The notes below the pieces were generated by a model. It saw only the letters and a list, made by a program, of their open reading frames with translations, was not told the DNA's origin and searched no databases. This document shows positions 16,832 to 26,062 of a stretch of 64,000 nt of DNA, piece by piece. A program made the position numbers and the translations under genes. The stretch spans positions 93,215-157,214 of the forward strand of contig CALXOF010000005.1 of the NCBI GenBank assembly GCA_944389945.1. The letters are read 5' to 3'. The stretch comes from an uncultured Kiritimatiellota bacterium. Its GTDB lineage: Bacteria > Verrucomicrobiota > Kiritimatiellia > RFP12 > DVOR01. Each line of letters begins with the position of its first letter. Position 1 is the stretch's first letter.

Positions 16832-17560
16832 TTAACTCGGCGGGTGAGGGACAAGAAAGGCAGTAAGGAAGCGTTTGAGAGGGTCAAGGGCAGGAGAGTC
16901 CCAATTCCACATGGACTCATCCGCGAAGGTGGAGTCGTAGAGCTGATTTTTGGTGGCTGCCCGTTTCTCGAAGCGAGCGGCGTATTGGCCAATGGCGTGC
17001 TTGAGGGTGGGTTGATAGGGCGCGTTGTGCGCTTTGACACAATCGCAATAAGCACCCCAACATCCATCGATGAACTCACGCCTACGAGCCTCTGGGATGA
17101 GGTCCAACAGGAGCGTCTCAAACGTGCCATCTCGTTGATTGTCTGGGAAGAGGAAGATTTCAGGCTGTGAAGCAGCTTTCGCGCACAGTTCGCGGAGCCT
17201 GGCAAGGCGCGCGGTGTGGCCGCCGAAATTGCAGGGGTCGCCGAACTGCGTTGTGGGCGCATCGGCATCGAAGAGAAAGGCTGAGGCTTGAATACTGACG
17301 GGAACACCATCAATCGTGCGATTCTCAAGCACCATCTTATAAGAGCGAATCTTCTCCCAACCTTTGACGGTGGTGAGGATCAGAATCAGGTCATCCGTCA
17401 AGTGCGCATACTGAAAAGGAACCTTCTCGGATGCGCCTTTCTGCCACGCCTTGGGCGATGTCAGCGAGGGTGAGAAGGGAAGGTCTGGCATATGAGCCAA
17501 GAGGACCTTCAGAAAGTTACAATCGGTTTCGCCCTCGACAAGAATCTGAATGGCCTCCAT
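16832..17560 (-). CDS. DUF3226/TOPRIM-like protein, partner of AAA ATPase
   Basis: A 242-residue protein with the two TOPRIM hallmarks: the glutamate in LVEGETDCNF (residues 7-15) and the DxD in FLFDADAP (D98, D100). This matches DUF3226-type TOPRIM-like proteins, and OLD-like nucleases carry a related domain. Its start overlaps the stop of the ATPase gene as TGATG, so the two should be made together. The pair resembles a split ATPase-TOPRIM defence system such as OLD or PARIS, but I infer this from architecture only. The stop codon lies in a 33-bp repeat. Confidence 0.7.
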   Translation of the reverse strand: MEAIQILVEGETDCNFLKVLLAHMPDLPFSPSLTSPKAWQKGASEKVPFQYAHLTDDLILILTTVKGWEKIRSYKMVLENRTIDGVPVSIQASAFLFDADAPTTQFGDPCNFGGHTARLARLRELCAKAASQPEIFLFPDNQRDGTFETLLLDLIPEARRREFIDGCWGAYCDCVKAHNAPYQPTLKHAIGQYAARFEKRAATKNQLYDSTFADESMWNWDSPALDPLKRFLTAFLVPHPPS

Positions 17561-18624
17561 CAGCGCACCTCCAAGCCAAGCTCAATCGCCGAGGTGAGGT
17601 CGGTGAGATCAAAGGCGTAGGGACGAATAGTGCCTCCTTCGCGGGAAAGGACGATGTAAGCGAAATCCTGGGGCGGGATAGCGTCCGGATTGTCTTTGTA
17701 CACCTTGTCGATGGCCTGGAGCAAGTCGAGGTGGTGGGAAGTGGCAATGATTTGGACGTCCCACTCCTGCGCATAACGGATCAACGTCTCCCAGACAAGT
17801 GGCTGGACGGAGTTGTGCAACCCATTGTCAATCTCGTCAATGCAGACGCACCCTCCCCGGCAGACCCAGAGAGCAGATAAGATTGCTGTTAGGCGTCTCA
17901 CCCCATCACCCATGATTTGGACAGGGAGCAGACGTGGCACACCTTCCAAGCCAACCATCACTTTGTCGTCAACCAGTTGGAGTGTCTGAATGCGTGAATC
18001 AAGCCCCTTGAGAGCATTCACGAGCATGTGTTCAGAACGTTGCAGAATAACTTCAGTAAGAAAAGGTGTACTGATGTCAAAGCGTTGGGCCGAGACAAAG
18101 GCGAAGGCTGGATCAGTTAATGTTTGAGTCGCGGTTGGTGCAGTGTGGAAACGCAACAACCATTCGTCTGGCCCTGGTTCTTCAGTGAAGTCCAGCAAGC
18201 CTGACGTTTCGGGGGCGTTTGGTGGGCAATCGTGAAAGGTCTGTTCGAGTCTATAGCGCGGCTCAGGCGTAATTACGGCATTGGCTTTTGGAGTGACAAA
18301 GGTGGATTGTTCCTCAGTCATTCGAGTAATGGTTACAGCGCGTGTCATGCCGGAGACATCGGAAGCTTGAATCGTGAGAGGCTTGGTGGGATTGTTGAAG
18401 AGTACGTCTAAATCTGCCACACGTTGGGTATCGAGCTGGCGCCTTGCGTTGAGCAATGGTCCGATTTGCGTGGTTCGGCGATTGGCCAGAAGGTCCAAGG
18501 CTTCAAGCAACGAGGTCTTGCCGCAATTGTTACGACCGACGATGAGCGTCACACGGGCCAACCGGTCGCACGTGAACGATTGGATGCCGCGAAAGTTCTC
18601 GATGGTAATAGATGTGAAGGTCAT
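17560..18624 (-). CDS. OLD/AAA15-like ATPase
   Basis: A 354-residue SMC/ABC-like AAA ATPase. Residues 7-39 (TIENFRGIQSF, then VGRNNCGKTSLL) hold the Walker A. MGDGVRRLTAI (238-248) looks like the signature, GGCVCIDEIDNGLH (257-270) the Walker B, and IATSHHLDL carries the switch histidine. Such ATPases act as sensors or motors for a TOPRIM effector in OLD, Gabija and PARIS defence systems. Here the effector candidate is the coupled DUF3226-like gene. The pair lies downstream of leuS on the same strand and is flanked by repeats, which fits a mobile defence cassette. Confidence 0.8.
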   Translation of the reverse strand: MTFTSITIENFRGIQSFTCDRLARVTLIVGRNNCGKTSLLEALDLLANRRTTQIGPLLNARRQLDTQRVADLDVLFNNPTKPLTIQASDVSGMTRAVTITRMTEEQSTFVTPKANAVITPEPRYRLEQTFHDCPPNAPETSGLLDFTEEPGPDEWLLRFHTAPTATQTLTDPAFAFVSAQRFDISTPFLTEVILQRSEHMLVNALKGLDSRIQTLQLVDDKVMVGLEGVPRLLPVQIMGDGVRRLTAILSALWVCRGGCVCIDEIDNGLHNSVQPLVWETLIRYAQEWDVQIIATSHHLDLLQAIDKVYKDNPDAIPPQDFAYIVLSREGGTIRPYAFDLTDLTSAIELGLEVR

Positions 18625-18713
18625 AACGATGTTAGTTTAGCAAATCTATGCATTGTGTGCGCGATGCAAAACGCGCGACCCCATGCGGAGCCGCGCGCTT
18701 GATGTCGCCGAGG

Positions 18714-18852
18714 GTCGCTTATTTGGCGACGATGTTGACGAGCTTGCCGGGGACGACGATGACCTTGGCGATGGTGAGGCCGGCGGTGTGTTTTTGGACC
18801 TCGGGGGCTTCGCGGGCGGCGGCTTCGAGGGCGGCGCGGTCGAGGCCGGCGG
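18714..18852. repeat. 139-bp segment of the leuS 3' end duplicated at the rsmB 3' end
   Basis: The last about 44 codons of leuS plus GCGAC after the stop recur in inverted orientation at 27250-27388, with one base difference that I can see. It is the innermost pair of the nested inverted repeats. Confidence 0.9.
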
Positions 18853-21226
18853 GGAGGGTGATCTTGCCGCGCATCTTGCCGTTGACCTGGAGGATGATCT
18901 CGATGGCGTCTTCCTTGAGGGCTTCGGGGTTGACGGCGGGCCAGCCGGCATCGAGGATGGAGCCTTGGCCGCCGAACTCGGACCAGATTTCTTCCGCGAT
19001 GTGGGGGGTGAAGGGGGCCATCATGCGGGCGATGGTGAGGATGGTCTCGCGGAGGAGGGCCTTGGCGGCGGGGGTGGAGGTGGCGTCGACCTTGGCTTTG
19101 TCGAGGGTGTTCATGAGCTCCATGAGCTGGGCGATGGCGGTGTTGAAGCGGAAGCCATGCTCGATGGAGTCGGTGACGCCCTGGAGGGTCTGGTGGAGTT
19201 TGCGCCAGAGGGTGCGCTGGGCGGGGTCGAGGGCGGCGCCGTCGACGGGCTCGTCGGTGGCGGGGACGATGGGTTTGGCGTCGTAGGCCTTTTTCCAGAG
19301 GCGGCAGAGGAAGCGGTAGGGGCCCTGGATGGCGGTGTCTTGCCACTCGGCGTCGAGCTCGGGCGGACCGATGAAGAGGGTGTAGAGGCGGACGGTGTCG
19401 GCGCCGTAGGCCTCGATGAGTTCATCGGGGGAGACGACGTTGCCGACGGATTTGGACATCTTTTTGAGGACGCCGTTTTCGTCGCGCTTGCAGATCATGC
19501 CCTGGGTGAAGAGGGCTTTGAAGGGCTCGACGCAGTCGAGGGCGCCGGCGTCGTTGAGGATTTTGACGACGAAGCGGGAGTAGAGGAGGTGGAGGACGGC
19601 GTGCTCGACGCCGCCGATGTATTGGTCGACGGGCATCCATTTGTCGACGAGGGCTTTGTCGAAGGGGGCTTGGTCGTTGCGGGCGTCGATGTAGCGGAGG
19701 AAGTACCAGCAGGAGCAGAGCCATTGGGCGAGGGTGTCGGTCTCGCGTTTGGCGGGGGCGCCGCATTTGGGGCAGGTGGTGTTGATGAAGCCTTCGTGGC
19801 GGGCGAGGGGGTTGCCTTGGTCGCTCTTGAAGTCGACGTCGTCGGGGAGGCGGACGGGGAGCTGGTCTTCGGGGACGGGGACGGGGCCGCAGTGGGGGCA
19901 GTGGACGATGGGGATGGGGGCGCCCCAGTAGCGCTGGCGGGCGACGTTCCAGTCGCGGATGCGGAAGTTGGTGGTGAATTCGGCGAAGCCTTGGTCGACG
20001 CCGCGCTGGGTGATGGCCTTGATGGCGTCGCGGTTGGGCATACCGGTGAAGTCACCGCTGTCGACGAGAGTGCCGTCTTCGACGTAGGCGGCGGTCATGT
20101 CTTCGAGGCGGAGGGTCTTCTCGGGGTTCTGGATGACGATTTTCTTGGGGATGCCGTATTTGGTGGCGAAGTCCCAGTCGCGCTGGTCGTGGGTGGGGAC
20201 GGCCATGACGATGCCGGTGCCGGAGTCGGAGACGACGTAGTTGGTGACCCAGAGCTGGATGTCGGTGTCGCCGTTGTAGGGGTTGGTGACGTGGAAGCCG
20301 GTGAAGACGCCTTCCTTGGCGAGGGCGTCGGAGAAGCGCTCGGCGGCGGGGATGTTGGCGAGCTTTTCGGCGAAGGCCTTGACCTCGGCTTCGCGGGGGG
20401 AACCGGGGAGGAGTTTTTTCAGGAGGGGGTGGTCAGGCGCGATGGCCATGAAGGTGACGCCGAAGATGGTGTCGGGGCGGGTGGTGTAGACGGGGCAGTC
20501 GTCGCCGGTCTCGGTGACCTTGAAGGTGACCTTGGCGCCCTGGGATTTGCCAATCCAGTTGGCCTGCATCTGGCGGACCTTCTCGGGCCAGCCTTCGAGG
20601 AGGTCGAGGTCCTTGAGGAGGCGGTCGGCGTATTGGGTGATGCGGAAGAACCACTGCTTGAGGTTCTTCTTTTCGACGGGGCGGCCGCAGCGGACGCAGT
20701 GGCCGTCGGCGGTGACCTCTTCGTTGGCGAGGTTGGTGCAGAGGGGGCACCAGTTGACGGGGGCCTCTTTCTGGTAGGCGACGCCGAGCTTGTAGGCCTG
20801 GAGGAAGACCCACTGGGTCCACTTGTAGTAGTCGGGGTGGCAGGTGGCGATCTCGCGGTCCCAGTCGTAGCCGACGCCCCAGCTGCGGACCTGGCGCTTC
20901 ATCTCGCGGATGTTCTCGATGGTCCACTTGTGGGGGTGGACGTGGAACTTTTTGGCGGCGTTCTCGGCGGGGAGACCGAAGCTGTCCCAGCCCATGGGGG
21001 AGAGGACGTTGTAGCCGAGCATCTTCTTGTAACGGGTGATGACGTCGCCCATGATGTAGTTGCGGCCGTGGCCCACGTGCATGTGGCCGCTGGGATAGGG
21101 GAACATCGTCAGGCAGTAAAACTTGGGCTTGCTGTCATCGTGCGCGTCGCACTTGAAGGTGCCGTGCTCATCCCAATACTTCTGCCACTTGGGTTCAATC
21201 GCGTGAAACGGATACTTCTCTTCCAT
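18719..21226 (-). CDS. leuS: Leucyl-tRNA synthetase
   Basis: An 835-residue class I aminoacyl-tRNA synthetase charging tRNA-Leu. The HIGH motif appears as HMHVGH (residues 48-53) within [16 protein letters not shown], and the KMSKS loop as [12 protein letters not shown]. The editing-domain threonine-rich region [15 protein letters not shown] and zinc-type CxxC pairs (WCPLCTN, VRCGRP, HCPHCG, TCPKCG) are present. The start [18 protein letters not shown] at 21226 is preceded by AGGGA. An upstream TATACT box gives a short leader. The final 43 residues are also found at the end of RsmB. Confidence 0.97.
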   Translation of the reverse strand: MEEKYPFHAIEPKWQKYWDEHGTFKCDAHDDSKPKFYCLTMFPYPSGHMHVGHGRNYIMGDVITRYKKMLGYNVLSPMGWDSFGLPAENAAKKFHVHPHKWTIENIREMKRQVRSWGVGYDWDREIATCHPDYYKWTQWVFLQAYKLGVAYQKEAPVNWCPLCTNLANEEVTADGHCVRCGRPVEKKNLKQWFFRITQYADRLLKDLDLLEGWPEKVRQMQANWIGKSQGAKVTFKVTETGDDCPVYTTRPDTIFGVTFMAIAPDHPLLKKLLPGSPREAEVKAFAEKLANIPAAERFSDALAKEGVFTGFHVTNPYNGDTDIQLWVTNYVVSDSGTGIVMAVPTHDQRDWDFATKYGIPKKIVIQNPEKTLRLEDMTAAYVEDGTLVDSGDFTGMPNRDAIKAITQRGVDQGFAEFTTNFRIRDWNVARQRYWGAPIPIVHCPHCGPVPVPEDQLPVRLPDDVDFKSDQGNPLARHEGFINTTCPKCGAPAKRETDTLAQWLCSCWYFLRYIDARNDQAPFDKALVDKWMPVDQYIGGVEHAVLHLLYSRFVVKILNDAGALDCVEPFKALFTQGMICKRDENGVLKKMSKSVGNVVSPDELIEAYGADTVRLYTLFIGPPELDAEWQDTAIQGPYRFLCRLWKKAYDAKPIVPATDEPVDGAALDPAQRTLWRKLHQTLQGVTDSIEHGFRFNTAIAQLMELMNTLDKAKVDATSTPAAKALLRETILTIARMMAPFTPHIAEEIWSEFGGQGSILDAGWPAVNPEALKEDAIEIILQVNGKMRGKITLPAGLDRAALEAAAREAPEVQKHTAGLTIAKVIVVPGKLVNIVAK

Positions 21227-21260
21227 GACGGGGGTCCCTTGGTAAAAACAATCGCGCGTC

Positions 21261-21286
21261 AGTATAGCATATTTCTTTGGTATAAT
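21261..21286. promoter_or_regulatory. Overlapping divergent promoters of leuS and the MBL hydrolase
   Basis: TATACT on the minus strand (21261-21266) serves leuS, with a 5' leader of about 28 nt. TATAAT on the plus strand (21281-21286) lies 7 nt before ATG 21294 of the hydrolase, implying a leaderless mRNA. The two -10 boxes lie within 26 bp, so the promoters probably compete. Confidence 0.6.
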
Positions 21287-21293
21287 GCACCGC

Positions 21294-22079
21294 ATGAGAA
21301 TCTGCGTATTGGCTTCCGGCAGCAAAGGCAACGCCACCTATGTCGAGGGCGGCGGCGTGCGCTTGCTCATCGATGCCGGGATTTCTTGCCGCGACCTGGA
21401 GAAGCGCCTGGCGGCCGTGGGCGAAAGTCCCGATGGTCTGGACGGCATCCTGATCACCCACGAGCATATCGACCACGTGCGCGGACTGGCCCGCTTCGTC
21501 GACCGTCACGGCACGCCCGTCTTCGCCAACGAGGGCACCGCCGCCGTCGTCGAGCGCCAGTGCCGACTGGAAGGCAAATCGCCGCCGCCCGACTTCACGC
21601 TCTTCGAATCGCGCGTGCCCTTCGCCCTCGGCGGCCTCACCGTCACCCCCGTGCGCACCAGCCACGACACCGCCGAGCCCGTCGCCTACACGCTGGACGA
21701 CGGCGCCGCGCGCCTAGGCTACTTCACCGACCTCGGCTTCGTCTCCGGTGAGGTCGCCGCCGCGCTGGCCGCCTGCGACGCGCTCGTGCTGGAATCCAAC
21801 CACGACCTCACGATGCTCCGCGAGTCCGGCCGTCCCTTCGCCCTCATCTCGCGCATCGCCGGCGACTCCGGCCACCTCTCCAACGACCAAGCCTGCGAAG
21901 CCATCGCCCGTTGCGCCTCGTCCAACCTGCGCGCCCTCGTTTTGGCGCACCTCTCCGAAGAGTGCAACCAGCCCGCCGTCGCCCGCTCCTGCATGGCCCG
22001 CGCCCTCAAAGCCCGCGGCCTGTCCCCCACCCTCGCCGTTGCAGAACAATCTGTTCCACTTCCATTTCTGGAAGTGTAG
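21294..22079 (+). CDS. MBL-fold metallo-hydrolase, YycJ/WalJ-like
   Basis: A 261-residue metallo-beta-lactamase-fold hydrolase. It starts [20 protein letters not shown], typical of YycJ/WalJ, and has the metal motif [10 protein letters not shown] and later [10 protein letters not shown] and LAHLSEECN. Family members are putative exonucleases or phosphodiesterases linked to DNA replication or repair. The ATG at 21294 is favoured over 21285, because 21285 lies within the -10 box. The gene end abuts a four-helix-bundle cassette. Confidence 0.85.
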   Translation: MRICVLASGSKGNATYVEGGGVRLLIDAGISCRDLEKRLAAVGESPDGLDGILITHEHIDHVRGLARFVDRHGTPVFANEGTAAVVERQCRLEGKSPPPDFTLFESRVPFALGGLTVTPVRTSHDTAEPVAYTLDDGAARLGYFTDLGFVSGEVAAALAACDALVLESNHDLTMLRESGRPFALISRIAGDSGHLSNDQACEAIARCASSNLRALVLAHLSEECNQPAVARSCMARALKARGLSPTLAVAEQSVPLPFLEV

Positions 22080-22647
22080 GAGAACGGAAAACGGAAAACG
22101 GAGAACAGACGCCCCTGCGGGGCGACAAAGTGACAGAAAGAAGAACGCGATGTCAAGCTTCAGAGATTTGGACGTATGGCAGCTCGGCATGGACCTGGTT
22201 GTCGAAGTCTATAAGCTCTGTAAGATTCTGCCGCCCGAAGAACGCTTTGCGCTCACGGATCAGCTTCGTCGCGCCGTCATCTCCGTTCCTTCCAATGTCG
22301 CTGAGGGTTTCTCTCGCAACACCCCGAAGGAATTTCGTCACTTCCTCCAAATCGCCTCCGGGTCTCGCGCAGAGGTGCAAACCCAGCTCTTAATTGCCGA
22401 ACGTGTCGGGTTGTTGACGCGGGAACAGACCAAACCCGCGCTTCTCCTCACGGAGCGTCTCGGCAAAGCCTTGCATGCCCTGGCGGAATACCAACACAAC
22501 CAGACCTTCCCCAAACGTTCAGACCGTCACCCCAAAGGCTCCTCGAGGTTTTCGTTATGAATGCTCCCACCACTCGCCACGAACAGCCGGCCCAACCGTC
22601 GCCCGATAAGGGCGAATCCGTTCTCTGTTCTCCGTTCTCCGTTCTCC
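22079..22647 (+). mobile_element. Four-helix-bundle cassette 1, bounded by inverted GAGAAC repeats
   Basis: A 569-bp unit. The left end 22079-22109 has GAGAACGG words followed by the hairpin CGCCCCTGCGGGGCG. One PF05635-type gene lies inside. The right end has a CGCCCGATAAGGGCG hairpin and inverted GTTCTC words (22618-22647). Cassette 2 (25492-26062) has the same parts, order and size. It starts at the stop codon of the MBL gene and its right part reads in frame into the adenine deaminase gene. I infer mobility from the repeated unit and did not identify a transposase or target duplication. Confidence 0.6.
22150..22560 (+). CDS. Four-helix-bundle protein (PF05635/S23 type), copy 1
   Basis: A 136-residue helical protein starting MSSFRDLDVWQLGMDLVVEV, with VPSNVAEGFSRNTPKEFRHF and ASGSRAEVQTQLLIAERVG, the signature of the four-helix-bundle family found in 23S rRNA intervening sequences and related to the accessory protein Avd of diversity-generating retroelements. 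It probably binds nucleic acid. No reverse transcriptase or rRNA is nearby. The stop overlaps ATG 22557 of the next gene (ATGA). The protein is nearly identical to copy 2 apart from its C-terminal end. Confidence 0.88.
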   Translation: MSSFRDLDVWQLGMDLVVEVYKLCKILPPEERFALTDQLRRAVISVPSNVAEGFSRNTPKEFRHFLQIASGSRAEVQTQLLIAERVGLLTREQTKPALLLTERLGKALHALAEYQHNQTFPKRSDRHPKGSSRFSL

Positions 22648-24302
22648 AGCGGACCTCCGTGAGGAGGGACGCGTCCGAACTCGCGAATTGCATCGATGTC
22701 GCCATGCGGAGGCGACCCGCCGATTTGGTCATCAAGGGCGCACGGCTCTTCAACCTCGCCACCGGTGAGCTGGAACGGGCCGACCTAGCCATTTGCGGGG
22801 AGCGCATCGCCGCCGTGGGCGAAGGCTACGAAGGCCTCGAAACCCTTGACGCGACGGGCCTCACCGCCGTCCCGGGCTTTGTGGACGCCCACTGCCACAT
22901 CGAGTCCTCCCTCGTCACGCCCTACGCCTGGGAGCGCCTCGTCCTGCCCCACGGCGTCACCGCCGCGGTCTGCGACCCGCACGAGCTCTCGAACGTGGGC
23001 GGCACGGCGGCCATCGACTTCTTCCGCCGCTCCGCCGCCGGGATGCTCTTGCGTCTGCAAGTCCAAATCCCCTCGTGCGTGCCCGCGCTCCCCACGGAGT
23101 CCGCCGGGGCCGTGCTCGACGCCGCGGCCATCGCACCCTACGCCGATGACGCCTCCCTGGCCGAGTTCATGAACCTCCCCGGCCTCCTCGGCAAGGCCCC
23201 CGATGCGTTGGCCAAGCTCGCCGCCTTCTCCGGCCGCCCCATCGATGGCCACGCGCCCCTCGCCGAGGGCGACACGCTCAACGCCATCTGCGCCGCCGGC
23301 CTCGCCAACGACCACGAGTCCAGCGCCGTCCCCGAGGCCCTCGCCAAGCTCCGCCGCGGCATGACCGTCTTCATCCGTGCCGGCTCCGTTGCCCGCAACC
23401 TCGCCGACCTCGCGCCCCTCCTCTCCCTCACCCTCTGCGACCGCCTCTGCCTCTGCACCGACGACCGCGACCCCCTCGACATCCGCGACGAAGGCCACCT
23501 CGACGCCGCCATCCGCCAGGCCATCGCCGCCGGCTGCGACCCCCTCGCCGTCTACCGCGCGGCCAGCCTCAGCCCCGCCCGCCACTTTGGCTGGCGCGAC
23601 CGCGGCCTTCTGGCCCCCGGCTTCCTGGCCGACGTCGCCCTCCTCTCCGACCTCAACGCCTGCACCGTCGAGCGCGTCGTCTGCCGCGGCAAGGTCGTCT
23701 CCGACGCCGCCTTCGATGCCCGCCCGCCGGAACCCGACGTTGCGCCCTTCCGTGGCTCCGTCCGCTGCCGCGCCCTCACCGCCGACGACTTCGCCGTGGC
23801 GCCGCAGCCCCGCGTCATCGGCGTCCGCGAAGGCTCGCTCCTCACCGACAACCTCGCCTGGGAAGACGCCGCCGGCGACCGCCTCCCCTGTGCCCTCGTC
23901 GCCCGCCACGGCACCGATGGACGCATTGGCCACGCCTGGACCCACGGCTTCGGCCTCAAACGCGGCGCCATCGCCTCCACCGTCGGCCACGACAGCCACA
24001 ACCTCTGCATCGTCGGCGCCAACCCCGCCGACATGGCCCTCGCCGCCAACGCCCTGCGCGACTGCGGAGGCGGCTTCGCCGTCGCCATCGAAGGCCAAAT
24101 CGCCGCGCTCCTCCCCCTGCCCATCGGCGGACTCATGTCCGACCGTCCCGCCGCCGAGGTCGCCGACGCCCTGTCCGCCCTCCGCGCCGCCGCCCGCGCC
24201 ACCGGCGCCACCCTCGCCAACCCCTTCCTCGCCCTGGCTTTTCTTCCCCTTCCGGTGATTCCCTTCGCCCGCCTCACCTTGGAAGGTTTCCAGAAAGTGT
24301 GA
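22557..24302 (+). CDS. ade: Adenine deaminase, with a cassette-derived N-terminus
   Basis: A 581-residue amidohydrolase converting adenine to hypoxanthine and ammonia for purine salvage. The family start LANCIDVAMRRRPADLVIKG is followed by the metal site FVDAHCHIESSLVTPYAWE, VCDPHELSNVGG, GHAPLAEGDTLNA, NDHESS and CTDDRDPLDI, and by the C-terminal domain GHDSHNLCIVGANPADM. Residues before about 35 (including SVLCSPFSVLQRT) come from the GAGAAC repeat. The native start may be GTG 22659, but ATG 22557 overlaps the upstream stop and could be used. A frameless junction is not seen. Confidence 0.9.
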   Translation: MNAPTTRHEQPAQPSPDKGESVLCSPFSVLQRTSVRRDASELANCIDVAMRRRPADLVIKGARLFNLATGELERADLAICGERIAAVGEGYEGLETLDATGLTAVPGFVDAHCHIESSLVTPYAWERLVLPHGVTAAVCDPHELSNVGGTAAIDFFRRSAAGMLLRLQVQIPSCVPALPTESAGAVLDAAAIAPYADDASLAEFMNLPGLLGKAPDALAKLAAFSGRPIDGHAPLAEGDTLNAICAAGLANDHESSAVPEALAKLRRGMTVFIRAGSVARNLADLAPLLSLTLCDRLCLCTDDRDPLDIRDEGHLDAAIRQAIAAGCDPLAVYRAASLSPARHFGWRDRGLLAPGFLADVALLSDLNACTVERVVCRGKVVSDAAFDARPPEPDVAPFRGSVRCRALTADDFAVAPQPRVIGVREGSLLTDNLAWEDAAGDRLPCALVARHGTDGRIGHAWTHGFGLKRGAIASTVGHDSHNLCIVGANPADMALAANALRDCGGGFAVAIEGQIAALLPLPIGGLMSDRPAAEVADALSALRAAARATGATLANPFLALAFLPLPVIPFARLTLEGFQKV

Positions 24303-24306
24303 TTCC

Positions 24307-25491
24307 ATGAAACACCTCATCTCCTCCGAAATCGCCGCGGCCATGAACAATGCTTCCTGGATTAGGAAGATGTTCGAGGCCGGCAACGAGCTCCGCAAGA
24401 CCCGCGGCGCCGACAACGTCTTCGACTTCTCCCTCGGCAACCCCGACGTTCCCCCGCCCGAAAAGGCCCGCGACACCCTCCGCGCCCTCGCCGACGACGC
24501 CATCCGCCCCTGCGGCCTGGGCTACATGCCCAACGCCGGCCTCGCCGAGTTCCGCGCCGGCCTCGCCGCCAAACTCTCCCGCGAACAAGGCGTCCCCCTC
24601 GAGGCCAAGCACGTCATTGCCACCGTCGGCGCCGCCGGCGCACTCGTCGCCCTCTTCCGCGCCATCCTCGAGCCCGGCGACGAGATCCTCGTCCCCGCCC
24701 CCTACTTCGTGGAATACGGCTTCTACTGCGGCCACTTCGGCGGCAAACTCATCCCCGTCCCCATGCGCGGCCCCGACTTCGCCCTCGACCCCGATGCCCT
24801 CCTCGCCGCCGTCACCCCCCGCACCCGCGCCATCCTCCTCAACTCCCCCAACAACCCCACCGGCGCCATCTACCCCGAGGCCACCCTCCGCCGCCTCGCC
24901 GCCGCCGTCGACACCCTCAACGCCGACCGCGACCGCCCCCTCTTCCTTCTCTCCGATGAGCCCTACCGCGTCTTCGCCTTCGATGGCGCCACCGTTCCGC
25001 CCTTCCTCCGCCTCAGCCCCTGGGCCATCGTCCTCGGCTCCTTCTCCAAGAGCCTCTCCCTCGCCGGCGAGCGCATCGGTTACATCGCCGTCAACCCCGC
25101 CCTCGAAGGCGCCGACACCCTCCTCGCCGCCGTCACCCTCACCAACCGCACCCTCGGCTACGTCAACGCCCCCATCCTCGGCCAGCGCCTCGCCCTCGCC
25201 CTCCTCGATGAGTGCGTCGACCTCGCTCCTTACGCCGAGCGCCGCCGCGCCATGGCCGACATGCTCACCGCCGCCGGCGTCCGCTTCGCCATGCCCCAAG
25301 GCGCCTTCTACTTCTTCCCCGAAGCCCCCGACGGCGACGACCTTGCCTTCTGTCAAAAACTCCTCGAAGGTGGCGTCATTGCCGTCCCCGGCCGCGGCTT
25401 CGGCATGCCCGGCCACATCCGCCTCTGCTCCGCCATCCCCATGGGCACCATCCTCCGCGCCCAACCCGCCTTCGCCGCCGCGTGTAAATAA
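24307..25491 (+). CDS. PLP-dependent class I/II aminotransferase
   Basis: A 394-residue fold-type I aminotransferase. Key parts are the N-terminal substrate segment FDFSLGNPDVPPPEKA, the cofactor-contact NSPNNPTGAIY, the Asp of LLSDEPYRVFAF and the PLP-binding Lys in SFSKSLSLAGERIGY, with the C-terminal Arg in GHIRLCSA. It probably acts on aspartate, alanine or aromatic amino acids. The exact substrate is not readable. It follows adenine deaminase by 4 bp and may share its transcript. The stop abuts cassette 2. Confidence 0.9.
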   Translation: MKHLISSEIAAAMNNASWIRKMFEAGNELRKTRGADNVFDFSLGNPDVPPPEKARDTLRALADDAIRPCGLGYMPNAGLAEFRAGLAAKLSREQGVPLEAKHVIATVGAAGALVALFRAILEPGDEILVPAPYFVEYGFYCGHFGGKLIPVPMRGPDFALDPDALLAAVTPRTRAILLNSPNNPTGAIYPEATLRRLAAAVDTLNADRDRPLFLLSDEPYRVFAFDGATVPPFLRLSPWAIVLGSFSKSLSLAGERIGYIAVNPALEGADTLLAAVTLTNRTLGYVNAPILGQRLALALLDECVDLAPYAERRRAMADMLTAAGVRFAMPQGAFYFFPEAPDGDDLAFCQKLLEGGVIAVPGRGFGMPGHIRLCSAIPMGTILRAQPAFAAACK

Positions 25492-26062
25492 GAGAACGGA
25501 GAACAGAGAACGGAGAACAGAACGCCCGCAAGCGGGCGCCAAAGTAATCGGGAAAAGAAGATGGCGAGTCACCGCGACCTAAAGGTTTGGCAATTAGGCA
25601 TGGACTTGGTTGTCGAAGTCTACAGACTGTGCAAAGCCCTGCCTGAGGAGGAACGGTTCGCGCTCGGTGACCAACTCCGCCGCGCGGTAGTTTCCATCCC
25701 CTCAAACATCGCCGAAGGGTATTCTAGAAACACCCCGAAAGAGTTTCGTCACTTTCTCCAAATCGCTTCCGGTTCTCGCGCCGAGGTTCAGACTCAACTA
25801 CTCATCGCAGAGCGTGTTGGACTTCTCTCACGTGAGCAAACAAAACCCGCGCTCCTCCTCACGGAAGGACTTGGCAAGGCTTTGCACGCTTTGGCTGAGT
25901 ATCAGCACACCCAAACCAAAACCAAACGCTCTCATTGACGCCCGTAAGGGCGCCTCTCTGTTTTCGTTTTATGGAATCTCCCACTAAACCGCTTTCCCGG
26001 AAGCCTCGCCCGTCGCGCGGCGACGCGCGTTCTGTTCTCTGTTCTCCGTTCTCTGTTCTCTC
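25492..26062 (+). mobile_element. Four-helix-bundle cassette 2, bounded by inverted GAGAAC repeats
   Basis: A 571-bp unit. Left repeats 25492-25521 are followed by the hairpin CGCCCGCAAGCGGGCG. One PF05635-type gene lies inside. The right end has a GTCGCGCGGCGAC hairpin (26012-26024) and inverted GTTCTC words (26029-26062). It starts one base after the aminotransferase stop, and its right part reads in frame into rsmB. The hairpin stems differ from cassette 1 but still pair. Confidence 0.6.
25561..25938 (+). CDS. Four-helix-bundle protein (PF05635/S23 type), copy 2
   Basis: A 125-residue helical protein starting MASHRDLKVWQLGMDLVVEV and carrying the IPSNIAEGYSRNTPKEFRHF and SRAEVQTQLLIAERVGLLS signatures. 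It is the near twin of the protein encoded at 22150-22560. GAAAAGAAG precedes the start. It is the only gene of cassette 2. The function is unknown. The fold and related IVS and Avd proteins suggest RNA or DNA binding. Confidence 0.88.
   Translation: MASHRDLKVWQLGMDLVVEVYRLCKALPEEERFALGDQLRRAVVSIPSNIAEGYSRNTPKEFRHFLQIASGSRAEVQTQLLIAERVGLLSREQTKPALLLTEGLGKALHALAEYQHTQTKTKRSH

Noticed and set aside
18653..21751. A 3.1-kb open frame opposite leuS and several other very long open frames on the strand opposite GC-rich genes
   Set aside because: They are low-complexity shadows of leuS, infB, lptD, rng and other recognised genes and show no family motif.
22079..22109. GAGAAC and CACAGAG arrays as CRISPR arrays
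   Set aside because: Units are 8-9 bp, degenerate and without unique spacers, and no cas genes are in the window.
22150..25938. Diversity-generating retroelement, because the four-helix-bundle proteins resemble Avd
   Set aside because: No reverse transcriptase, template repeat or variable repeat is present anywhere in the window.
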